A DNA stretch of 64,000 nucleotides from Kuafuiihalomonas sp964473255 (lineage in GTDB: Bacteria; Myxococcota; Kuafuiibacteriia; Kuafuiibacteriales; Kuafuiibacteriaceae). Positions 50,951 through 58,856 of the stretch are shown here, one piece after another. Where the stretch lies: contig CAYYOT010000005.1 of the NCBI GenBank assembly GCA_964473255.1, forward strand, positions 1-64,000, read 5' to 3'. Numbering within the stretch: position 1 is the stretch's first letter; every line of letters begins with the position of its first letter. Below the pieces are notes generated by a model that worked only from the letters and a program-made list of their open reading frames with translations, had not been told where the DNA came from and searched no databases. Position numbers and translations under genes: made by a program.

Positions 50951-53200
50951 TCAGGCCACGACCGGCAATGACTTGTGGGAGGCCGGGGCGGGCTGGTCCT
51001 TGGTGGAAAAAGAGAGCACGTCCATCGGACAAACGTCGATGCAGATGCCGCACTGGATGCACGCCGAGTTCGTGTTGTCGAAGGGCTGCTGATTCTTGGC
51101 GAAAGCCATCACGTCGACGCCGACCTGACAGTACTTCGAGCACTGCGTACAGCTGATGCACTTGTCGTTGGAGACGATCTTCAGGCGGCCGTACCACTTC
51201 GCCAGGATGCCGTTGTAAGCGGCGAGCGGGCACCAGTATCGACACCACACCTTGCCTCCGAAGAACGGGTACAGGGCGATTGGAATGACGGCGACCAGCC
51301 AGAAATCGACGATGTAGCTGTAGGTCTTCCACCAGACGTTGTTGCCGTCGGTCTCGTAGATGCCAACCAGGACCAGCAAAACGAGCAGGCTCGCCAGGAA
51401 GACGAGCACGCCCTGAAACTCCCAAGCTCGCGACCGGCGTCCCTTCGGCGCCAAGTGCCGCCAGCGATCGCCGAGGGTCTCGGCGAGCCCCCCACAGCCG
51501 CAGATCCACGTGCAGAAACGCTTTCCGTGATTGTAGGAAGCGATCGGAATCGCCACCAAGGTTCCCAGGATTCCGGCCCCCACGAAGAAGGTGACGATCC
51601 ACTCGGGGTCGCCGGGATACCACCAAAAGAACGTATTGAAGAAGAGGGGGTAGGGTTGATAGAGCCCCCACGCTCTCCACGCGTACTTCAAGGAAAGCGC
51701 CTTCACCGCGATCACGTTGACGACCAGAAAGAAGCCGACTTGGAAGGAAAGGAGCGAGAGGTAGCGATACGTCTGGTAGGTTTTGTCACGAGCGATGTTC
51801 CGCCAGCGCATCATTGCTTCGAACCCAAAGACCAGCATCACGACGGTGTAGAGTAAGCTGTACACGTAGCCCTGCTGGTAGCCGCGGTCGGCCAACATGT
51901 CGGCGTACGCCGAATCGCTGAAGAGCCAAGACAGCGGCCAAAACGCGGCCGCGAAGAGCGCGCTCAAAGCAGCGTCGTATGCTTCGGGCGCGATCAGGCC
52001 GTTGAACGGGAAGCCCGAAAGACCCTTGCCGTAGCTCTTCAGGGCGTACAGAGAGTAGACGCCGACGAAGATGGCCATCAGAGCGGCGTAGCGCTTCACG
52101 TCCCATTCGTTTTCGAGCTTGATGCCGAGCCTTTTGAAGAATGGCGTCGGCAGCTCGGCCCCGATCATCTCGAAGACGAAATCGTTCGGGATCTCTTCGG
52201 TCTCGCCGTCGGGACCTCCCTTGGACACGACGACGGAGCCCGCCTTGATTTCGCGCAGATGGGTGTCGAGCTCGACTCGGACCCGCCCTTCCGCCTCCTT
52301 CGTCCGGAGCGCGTCGACGTTGCGCTTCTTCGGGTAGACGAACTCCTTGTCGATCGTCACCAGCGTCACCCGATTTTGGTCCGCGAGTCGGAGCGCCGCT
52401 TCCAGGGCGACGTCGCCGCCCCCGTAGATCAAGATATCCCGGTCGACGTAATCATCGGGGTCCAGCAGGCGATGGGCGATTCGGTGGGCGTTGTCGATCT
52501 CGCCAGGGACCCCCGCCTTGCGCGGGTTACCGGCCTTCCCCACCGCCAGCACGACGCGACGAGCCCGGTAAGCCGCCTTCTCCGTTTGCACTTCGAAACG
52601 GTCCGATTTCCGCTGGATGTCGGTGACCTTTTCGAACTCGCGAACGTCCAGCTGAAGGTCTTCGAGCTGCGTGCGCCACTTCTCGAGTAGCTCCTCCTTC
52701 GTACACTCCTCGAACCACATACGGCTCTCGTTGGGCACGCTCTCCGGTTCGGCGAACAAGACCTTCCCCTTGGTCATCGTGAAAACCGTCTCCGCCACGT
52801 GGTTGGCGTCTACGGTGACGGCCGAAAGGCCTAGTTCCTGGGCTCGAGCCGCAGCTCCCAGGCCGGCGGCTCCCGCCCCGACGATGAGTACGTCCAGGAT
52901 GTCCTCATCGTCATGGGCCTCGCGTTCCTTCTTCAGGTCGGGCGCGAGCCGATCGATGATGTCGTGTCCGGCGTTGAGCCCGAGCTTGATCAGTGGAGTC
53001 CCGGCGACCTCTCCCACCAGATACATCCCGCGTACGGAGCTCTCGCCGTGCTCGCTGACCTGCGGGAGTACCGGGTAGCTCGGCTCGGGCCGCTTCTTGG
53101 CGAACAGCGCCGCTCCAAACGTGCGAAGTCCGTCGACGTAGCGCAACAGGGGGGTGGGGGTCCGGCCCATCGGGGGGTCGACTGCGATTCCTTGGCTCAT
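50951..53200 (-). CDS. Flavoprotein fused to membrane polyferredoxin (NapH/NosR-like), apparently permuted
   Basis: This 749-residue redox protein starts with a ~90-residue segment holding GMYLVGEVAGTPLIKLG. That resembles the C-terminal FAD-contact motif of thioredoxin-reductase-like enzymes. It is followed by the N-terminal-type GAGAAG FAD loop (~108) and an NAD(P) loop (YGGGDVALEAA), as in YpdA-like reductases, but without the CxxC active site. Helices then lead to ICGCGG and WCRYWCPLA, NosR/NapH-type segments. Two [4Fe-4S] motifs close it (CISCTQCSKYC, CIQCGICIDVC). Electrons probably pass from NAD(P)H through FAD to FeS centres at the membrane. ATG 53200 has a GAGGAGCGG site. Partner and physiological role are unknown. 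Confidence 0.82.
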   Translation of the reverse strand: MSQGIAVDPPMGRTPTPLLRYVDGLRTFGAALFAKKRPEPSYPVLPQVSEHGESSVRGMYLVGEVAGTPLIKLGLNAGHDIIDRLAPDLKKEREAHDDEDILDVLIVGAGAAGLGAAARAQELGLSAVTVDANHVAETVFTMTKGKVLFAEPESVPNESRMWFEECTKEELLEKWRTQLEDLQLDVREFEKVTDIQRKSDRFEVQTEKAAYRARRVVLAVGKAGNPRKAGVPGEIDNAHRIAHRLLDPDDYVDRDILIYGGGDVALEAALRLADQNRVTLVTIDKEFVYPKKRNVDALRTKEAEGRVRVELDTHLREIKAGSVVVSKGGPDGETEEIPNDFVFEMIGAELPTPFFKRLGIKLENEWDVKRYAALMAIFVGVYSLYALKSYGKGLSGFPFNGLIAPEAYDAALSALFAAAFWPLSWLFSDSAYADMLADRGYQQGYVYSLLYTVVMLVFGFEAMMRWRNIARDKTYQTYRYLSLLSFQVGFFLVVNVIAVKALSLKYAWRAWGLYQPYPLFFNTFFWWYPGDPEWIVTFFVGAGILGTLVAIPIASYNHGKRFCTWICGCGGLAETLGDRWRHLAPKGRRSRAWEFQGVLVFLASLLVLLVLVGIYETDGNNVWWKTYSYIVDFWLVAVIPIALYPFFGGKVWCRYWCPLAAYNGILAKWYGRLKIVSNDKCISCTQCSKYCQVGVDVMAFAKNQQPFDNTNSACIQCGICIDVCPMDVLSFSTKDQPAPASHKSLPVVA

Positions 53201-53254
53201 CCGCTCCTCGCTTACGAAAGGCAGCACACGGCGTTACCGCGTCCGTTACGCCAT

Positions 53255-53278
53255 TGACTCTAGATCAGGTTTGAGTCA
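53255..53278. promoter_or_regulatory. Inverted repeat between divergent flavoprotein and pepF genes
   Basis: TGACTC and GAGTCA are separated by 12 bases, 12 bases before the pepF ATG and 55 bases from the flavoprotein ATG. The dyad could be an operator for either gene. No regulator is linked, and chance is not excluded. Confidence 0.3.
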
Positions 53279-53290
53279 GCGCGGTGACCC

Positions 53291-55246
53291 ATGGTCTTCG
53301 TCCGCCGTTCTTTTCGGGTGTTCGTGTCAGCTTGCGCTCTGGCGGCGTGTGCCGCTTGCGCTGCTTCCGCCCCGCCGCCCTCGGCCTCGACCGAATCGAC
53401 ACGTCCGGAGCCGACCGAATCGTCCTCCGAAGCACCTCCTGCGCCGCCGGACCCGACCGTCGTTTGGGATCTCACGGACCTGTATGAAACCCCCAAGGAC
53501 TGGCAGATGGCTCGCGAAGCCGTTCTCGGACGCATTCCCGAGATCGAGGCCCTTCAGGGCACCTTCGGTCAGGGCCCGGCAGCCCTCCGTCGTGCGCTTG
53601 ACCTGATCTTCGACACGCAGAAGGAAGCGTCGCGCGTCCGGGTGTACGCCTCGACCGGAGCTTCGGTCGCTCTCAAGGACCCGGGCGCCACGGAGCGGAG
53701 AGCGCTGGCCCTGAAGATGCTGGCTTCCCTGGAGGACGCCACCAGCTTCGTCGAGCCCGAAATCCTGGCCGTCGGCGAGCGGAAGATCCGGGGCTATCAG
53801 AAGCGAGAGCCGGGGCTCGCTCCCTACGCCTTCTATCTGAACAACATTCTTCGCCGCGCTCCGCACACGCTGAACGCGGAAGGCGAGTCGGTGATCGCCA
53901 AGTCGAGTCTCATGACGACCTCGCCGAGCAGCATCTATACCGTTCTGACCACGGCCGACTTCGACTGGGAACGGATCGAACTGAATGGAGAGACCGTCGT
54001 CATGGACCGGGCGGGCTACGCGAAGTACCGCGAGCACCCGAACCGCGAAATCCGGGCACGGGCATTCGAGAGCTTCTGGGGCACCATGAAGCGCTATGAG
54101 CGTTCGCTGGGACAGATCCTCGCATCCGAAGTCACGGCCAATCTCTACCAGTCGACGGTCCGACGGCATGACGGCGTGCTGAGCTGGGCCCTGAGTGACT
54201 CCAACGTCCCCGCATCGGTCTATCGAACCCTCGTCGAACAGGTGAACGCGGCTTTGCCGACGCTCCATCGCTACCTCGAGCTCCGCGCCCGGATGCTCGG
54301 TATCGACGGCCTCCGATACCACGACATGTATCCGTCGCTCGTAGAAATGGAGCAGAGCTTCGACCTCGATACCAGCCGAACGATCACGATTGCGGCGTTG
54401 GCTCCACTGGGAAAGGAGTACGGGAAAAAGCTCGCCTACGGGACCGCCCAGCGCTGGCAGCACGCATATCCCGCCGAAGGGAAGCAGGGCGGTGCGTACA
54501 TGGCCGGCGCCGCCTACGACGTCCATCCGTACATCCTGTTGAACCACAACGACAGTTTCGACTCCCTATCGACCTACGCGCACGAGTGGGGTCACGCGGT
54601 GCACACCCTGTTGGCCAACGAGGCCCAGCCCTTTCCCACGGCGCGCTACTCGACCTTCCTCGCCGAAGTAGCCTCGATCGGGAACGAACTCTTCCTCTCC
54701 GCCTACATGCTGGAGAACGCCCAGAGCGACGAGGAGCGTCTGTTCTATCTCGGTCAGGAACTGGAGCTCATCCGGACGACCTACTTCCGCCAAGCGATGT
54801 TCGCGGAGTTCGAGCTCGCGATTCACGAAGAGGTCGAAAGCGGTGGGGCTCTATCGGGTGACCGCCTGACGGCAATCTATCGGAATCTCCTCGAGAAGTA
54901 CCACGGACACGCAGATGGGATCGTCACCATCGACGGCAATGTCAGCCTGGAGTGGGCCTACATTCCTCACTTCTACTACGACTTCTACGTTTATCAGTAC
55001 GCGACTTCGATCGCCGGCGGCGCCCTCCTCGTGCAGCAGGTACTCGAGAAGGGAGACGAAGCCCGAAACCAGCTTCTCGAAGTATTTCGCGCCGGAGGCT
55101 CTGACTATCCCTACGAGATCTTGAAAGGGGCGGGGATCGACCTCGCGACACCGGCGCCGTACCAAGCGCTCATTCGTCGCATGGACGGCGTCATCGACCA
55201 GATCGAGTCGATCCTCGATCAATCCTCGGCTTCGACCGACTCTTGA
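53291..55246 (+). CDS. pepF: Exported oligoendopeptidase F (M3B metallopeptidase)
   Basis: This is a zinc oligopeptidase of 651 residues with a lipoprotein-type leader (LAACAAC) and a Ser/Pro/Glu linker (~25-55). The M3 core is complete: YAHEWGHAVHTLL holds the HExxH zinc site (His431, Glu432, His435), and a third-ligand Glu lies in FLAEVASIGNE. WDLTDLY at ~57 is the usual M3B start, and the C-terminal EWAYIPHFYYDFYVYQYATS is the substrate-binding Tyr/His region. PepF is normally cytoplasmic, so the signal peptide and lipobox imply a periplasmic or surface peptide-degrading role, which suits a predatory or scavenging lifestyle. Its 3' end overlaps the next convergent gene by 28 bases. Confidence 0.92.
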   Translation: MVFVRRSFRVFVSACALAACAACAASAPPPSASTESTRPEPTESSSEAPPAPPDPTVVWDLTDLYETPKDWQMAREAVLGRIPEIEALQGTFGQGPAALRRALDLIFDTQKEASRVRVYASTGASVALKDPGATERRALALKMLASLEDATSFVEPEILAVGERKIRGYQKREPGLAPYAFYLNNILRRAPHTLNAEGESVIAKSSLMTTSPSSIYTVLTTADFDWERIELNGETVVMDRAGYAKYREHPNREIRARAFESFWGTMKRYERSLGQILASEVTANLYQSTVRRHDGVLSWALSDSNVPASVYRTLVEQVNAALPTLHRYLELRARMLGIDGLRYHDMYPSLVEMEQSFDLDTSRTITIAALAPLGKEYGKKLAYGTAQRWQHAYPAEGKQGGAYMAGAAYDVHPYILLNHNDSFDSLSTYAHEWGHAVHTLLANEAQPFPTARYSTFLAEVASIGNELFLSAYMLENAQSDEERLFYLGQELELIRTTYFRQAMFAEFELAIHEEVESGGALSGDRLTAIYRNLLEKYHGHADGIVTIDGNVSLEWAYIPHFYYDFYVYQYATSIAGGALLVQQVLEKGDEARNQLLEVFRAGGSDYPYEILKGAGIDLATPAPYQALIRRMDGVIDQIESILDQSSASTDS

Positions 55247-55620
55247 AAGCGGCTGCCTCGTCGCAGGCGCACTGGCCCTCGGACCCGTTGCGGGTCGACG
55301 ACCTTGTCGCTCTGGGTGACCACCACGGCCTCCCGAGCCCGTAGGCGACCGGCCACCCGTCGAACCTTTGGCATCAACGGGCGCCAGTCGTCCGGGCGAA
55401 CCGCGCGCGCCACTTCACTCGGGCAGAGGCTCGACGTCCTACTACGCTCCCCGAGAAGTCGGAGCGTCGCGCGTTCGAGTTCCCGGTCGAGGGACGTAGG
55501 TCGGGCCGACCGACACCGCGCGCTGCAGTACCGGATCTGGTCCCACTTCCCCTCCCACTTCTTGCGCATTTCGAACGGACGTCCGCAGCTGGCGCAGATC
55601 TTTTCGTCTTTTGGCTTCAT
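55219..55620 (-). CDS. DUF2256-DUF3253 protein
   Basis: The protein has 133 residues. Residues ~5-40 are a DUF2256 zinc-finger-like module: ICASCGRPF, then a basic/Trp-rich WEGKWDQI, then YCSARCR, four Cys suitable for zinc. Residues ~45-125 match DUF3253, a winged-helix-like domain (ATLRLLGER, LCPSEVARAV, VRRVAGRLR, VVVTQSDKVVDP). The pair is known fused; its role is unknown, possibly nucleic-acid binding. The ATG at 55620 fits both domains; no ribosome-binding site is visible. It is divergent to the SDR/renalase pair. As I recall, DUF2256 often sits near such oxidoreductases and photolyase genes. Confidence 0.82.
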   Translation of the reverse strand: MKPKDEKICASCGRPFEMRKKWEGKWDQIRYCSARCRSARPTSLDRELERATLRLLGERSRTSSLCPSEVARAVRPDDWRPLMPKVRRVAGRLRAREAVVVTQSDKVVDPQRVRGPVRLRRGSRFQESVEAED

Positions 55621-55679
55621 GGGAAGACAAGCGACGCATTGGCTTGTGTGGCCGCGCCGATGAAAACTAGGGAGGCGGC

Positions 55680-56441
55680 ATGTCCGAAACAAGCACGAAC
55701 GAACGCTTCGCTTTGGTCTCGGGAGCCAGTCGTGGGCTCGGCGCGGAGATGGCCCGCCAGCTTCTCGAGGATCACGAGGTCGTCTTCCTCGGCTGCCGTG
55801 AACCTGGCGCTTCGAGTGAGGTTCGCTCCCTGGCCAGCGACTATCCCCGGCGCGCTCACCCCCTGACCCTCGACGTGACCGACGAAGCCAGCATCGAGGA
55901 GGCCGCGCGCATCGTCGGTGCGCGGACTCGGCACCTCCACACCGTGATCAACGCTGCCGGCATTCTTCACGACGGCGACGTCGAACCGGAAAAGCGCCTC
56001 GCCGACGTCGAACCGGCGAGACTGCAGCGAGTGTTCGCCGTCAACGCCTTTGGGCCCGTGCTGGTGGCCAAGCATTTTGCCCCGCACCTGGCTCACGGTA
56101 AGCCCGCGGTCCTCGCCAACATCTCGGCGCGGGTGGGCAGCATCGCCGATGACCGGCTGGGCGGCTGGTACGCCTACCGGGCGTCGAAGGCGGCCCAGAA
56201 CATGTTCACGCGCAACTTGTCCATCGAGCTCGGGCGCCGCAACCGGAAGCTGGTGGTGTTGGCGCTCCATCCGGGGACCGTCGACACCGACCTGTCGAAA
56301 CCGTTTCAGGGCAACGTCAAACCGGAGAAGCTCTTTTCTCGAGAGCGCGCCGCCCGGCAGCTCTTGGCCATCATGCGCAGCGCCACCCCCGAACAGACCG
56401 GCAGCTTCATAGCGTGGGACGGACAACCGATTCCATGGTGA
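55680..56441 (+). CDS. Short-chain dehydrogenase, C-factor-like
   Basis: This 253-residue SDR has an NAD(P) loop (SGASRGLGAEMA), an NAAG-type strand (INAAGILHDG), catalytic Ser in ANISARVGS and YRASKAAQNMF with the YxxxK pair. The tail is LHPGTVDTDLSKPFQ. These features fit the C-factor (CsgA-like) subgroup, which in Myxococcus includes a cell-cell signalling protein, but the family is broad and the substrate here is unknown. GGGAGGCGG precedes the ATG at 55680. The flavoprotein gene overlaps its stop, so the two are co-translated. Confidence 0.9.
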   Translation: MSETSTNERFALVSGASRGLGAEMARQLLEDHEVVFLGCREPGASSEVRSLASDYPRRAHPLTLDVTDEASIEEAARIVGARTRHLHTVINAAGILHDGDVEPEKRLADVEPARLQRVFAVNAFGPVLVAKHFAPHLAHGKPAVLANISARVGSIADDRLGGWYAYRASKAAQNMFTRNLSIELGRRNRKLVVLALHPGTVDTDLSKPFQGNVKPEKLFSRERAARQLLAIMRSATPEQTGSFIAWDGQPIPW

Positions 56442-57391
56442 GTTTCGCCGTGATCGGCGCCGGTCTGTCGGGGCTCACGTGTGCCGGTGATCTGACCGCG
56501 GCTGGTCACCGCGTCGTCGTGTTCGACAAGGGTCGGCGCGTCGGCGGCCGGCTGGCCACCCGACGGCACGAACGATGGCAGTTCGACCACGGGGCGCAGT
56601 ACCTGACGGCGCGGGACGAATCCTTTCGGTCCACGGTCGCGGCGTGGGAGGCGGCGGGCGTGGTCGAGCCTTGGGGATTTCGCCAGCTCGACCTGACGAC
56701 CGGCGAGGTTTCGTCGAAGGAGCGCTGGGTCGGCGCGCCATCCATGCGACGCATCGCCGAGTTCCTCGCGGCGTCCCTGGACGTCCGACTCGAGAGCCAG
56801 GTTGCGCCCTTCGCGCCCGAGGACGGCACCGTCGCCCTGAGCACCGCCGGCGGTCGCGGGTTGGGGCGGTTCGATTGCGTCGTCGTAACCGCGCCGACGG
56901 CGCAGGCCGACCGGCTCCTGGCCGGCGTACCAGGTACGCCGGCGGCGTCGGCGGTTCACGCCCCGTGCTGGGCCGCGCTCCTGGGGTACGACGAGCCCGT
57001 CCCCACCGAGGCTCAGGCGTACCGGAACGGAACCGTCCTCGGCTGGGCGGCCAACGACTCATCGAAGCCCCAGCGGCCCACGGCCGAAGCGTGGGTCCTG
57101 CACGCGACCCCCCAATGGTCGACGGAGCATCTCGAGCTCTCCGCCGAAGATGCGGCCGAGCGCATGGTCCAGGCGTGGCTCGAACTCAACCCACGCTCCG
57201 GTCCGCCCCGCTTCGTGCACGGGCACCGCTGGCGATACGCCCAGGTCGTCGATGCTCGGGGACCCGCCGCTCGACCGCTAGCCGACGGCCGCATCATCGT
57301 AGCCGGTGACGGCTGCGCGGGGGCACGATTGGAAGCGGCTTTCCTCAGCGGCCAGGCCGCCGCGCGCGAAGCGCTCCGTGCCCATGGTTGA
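56435..57391 (+). CDS. Renalase-like FAD-dependent oxidoreductase
   Basis: This ~318-residue flavoprotein begins with the FAD dinucleotide loop FAVIGAGLSGLTCAGDL, then the Glu-replacing VVVFDKG strand, then GGRLATRR and FDHGAQYLT. The C-terminal FAD contact is IIVAGDGCAGARLEAAFLSG. The pattern matches the renalase/amine-oxidase-like group, some of which oxidise isomeric dihydronicotinamides. The ATG at 56435 overlaps the SDR stop by seven bases; a GTG at 56438 (GTGA overlap) is equally possible. It ends one base from the convergent TolC-like gene. Confidence 0.88.
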   Translation: MVSFAVIGAGLSGLTCAGDLTAAGHRVVVFDKGRRVGGRLATRRHERWQFDHGAQYLTARDESFRSTVAAWEAAGVVEPWGFRQLDLTTGEVSSKERWVGAPSMRRIAEFLAASLDVRLESQVAPFAPEDGTVALSTAGGRGLGRFDCVVVTAPTAQADRLLAGVPGTPAASAVHAPCWAALLGYDEPVPTEAQAYRNGTVLGWAANDSSKPQRPTAEAWVLHATPQWSTEHLELSAEDAAERMVQAWLELNPRSGPPRFVHGHRWRYAQVVDARGPAARPLADGRIIVAGDGCAGARLEAAFLSGQAAAREALRAHG

Positions 57392-57392
57392 G

Positions 57393-58856
57393 TCAGCAGA
57401 ACGAAGTACGACCCGGGAGCACGTCGCTGACGTCGATGGTACAAGTCGAGAGATCGAAAATCAGGAGGGCCGCTTCCAGGGTCGCCAGCGCGTCGATCGC
57501 TTTGGCCGCTGCTTCGCCGGCGACGCCTTCCCGCAGGAAGACCGTGAAGAGGTCGGCGGTCCCCTCGGCGAACCGCCGGCGCTCGGCCTCGGCCACCTGC
57601 TCCGCGAGGTCACTCAGCTCCAGGGCTACGCGGGCGTTGTCGGACGATGCCAAGACGACCACCCAGGCTTGTTCGATCTCGTTGAGCAGCTTGTCGCGCG
57701 TGAAGCGGAGCTTCTGCTCCAGCGCTTCCCGCTGCGCCTCGGCCGCCTGGGCAGCGCCGCGGCCCTCGCGGAGAAGAAGCGGAATCGCGAGGGTGAGCCC
57801 CAGCTTCAGCTCGGACGGCTCCAGCTCGACGCTCCGCTCCGGGGGCTCGGTGCTGCCAAAGTCGGAAGAGAACGCTCCCTTGAAGTCGAGCTTCGGCCAG
57901 ATGGTGTTTCGGGCCAGGTCGACCTGGACCCCGAGCGCATCCATCTTTCGCGCCAAGCTCGCTAGCTCCGGCCGACCCTCGAGGGCGCGGGCCCGGCCAT
58001 CCACCAGGCTGCGGGCATCGATGCCCTTCGGGTCTGTGGGGAATTGTCCCGCGGCAGCCATCGACGGGGGCGCGGGCTCGCCGACATCATCCCGAAGGAA
58101 GAGGCCGAGCTTGAGGGCCGCGACCTGGGCCTTCTGTCGCGAGGAGATCACGAGCTGCTCGCGCGTACGAAGCGCGCGGGTGGCTTCGATTCGCTCGACG
58201 GGGGCCAAGGTTCCTTCCTCGACGCGCCGTCCTACGGCGCGATCTCGGTCGGCGGCCAGGCGGCGAAGACGCTCGGCCACGTCGACTCCGGCCACCGCCG
58301 CCCGCCAGGACCAGTAGGCGACGATCGCTTCACGGGCGAGGCGGAGGCTCTCCGACCGAACGTCGAACTCGGCGCGGTCGACCTCGAAGCGTCCCTTGCG
58401 GATGTTCGCACGTCGCTTGTCGATCGGCCCGTCCTTGAGGAGCGGGACCCGAACTTCGATGCGAGCCTCACCGCCCTCCAGCGTTTCGAGGTCTTCGTTA
58501 TAGGGCGCAAAGGAAGGCCGCTCGTTGGGGAGTCCGAGCCGATAGCCGCCGGTCGCCTCGAGGCCCCAGAGCGGGGTGGCCTGCGAGACGCTGACGTCGA
58601 AGTAACGGTAGTCGTAGTAGCCCTCGGGGACGATCTCCCCGACGGCGCGAAGGTTGGGGTCGAATCCGCCGCGGGCTCCGACGAGGCTCGCACGCTGTTC
58701 CCGAAGGCGCGCTGCCGCCGCCTGCACGTCGGGGTGATGCACCAGGACGCTCCGCAGCACGTCGCCGGTGGTCACGACATCGGAGGATGTAGGGGAGAAC
58801 TCGGCGGTGACCGTCGAGGACAGGACGGCCGCCCCGAGCAAGGCTAGCTGGGTCAT
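57393..58856 (-). CDS. TolC-family outer-membrane efflux protein
   Basis: This ~487-residue protein has a signal peptide and two long helical-hairpin halves typical of TolC: ~25-230 with AIVAYWSWRAAVAG, and ~290-470 with DKLLNEIEQAWVVVL and RRRFAEGTADLF. The beta strands KLGLTLAIPLL and ARIEVRVPLL line the barrel entrance. It provides the outer-membrane exit for the ABC transporter and HlyD-type adaptor encoded just upstream. Its ATG overlaps the stop of the adaptor gene by four bases (58853-58856). Confidence 0.88.
   Translation of the reverse strand: MTQLALLGAAVLSSTVTAEFSPTSSDVVTTGDVLRSVLVHHPDVQAAAARLREQRASLVGARGGFDPNLRAVGEIVPEGYYDYRYFDVSVSQATPLWGLEATGGYRLGLPNERPSFAPYNEDLETLEGGEARIEVRVPLLKDGPIDKRRANIRKGRFEVDRAEFDVRSESLRLAREAIVAYWSWRAAVAGVDVAERLRRLAADRDRAVGRRVEEGTLAPVERIEATRALRTREQLVISSRQKAQVAALKLGLFLRDDVGEPAPPSMAAAGQFPTDPKGIDARSLVDGRARALEGRPELASLARKMDALGVQVDLARNTIWPKLDFKGAFSSDFGSTEPPERSVELEPSELKLGLTLAIPLLLREGRGAAQAAEAQREALEQKLRFTRDKLLNEIEQAWVVVLASSDNARVALELSDLAEQVAEAERRRFAEGTADLFTVFLREGVAGEAAAKAIDALATLEAALLIFDLSTCTIDVSDVLPGRTSFC

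Noticed and set aside
55680..56441. Naming the SDR as CsgA, the Myxococcus C-signal
   Set aside because: The motifs fit the C-factor-like subgroup, but that group is large and mostly unrelated to signalling; no developmental context is present.
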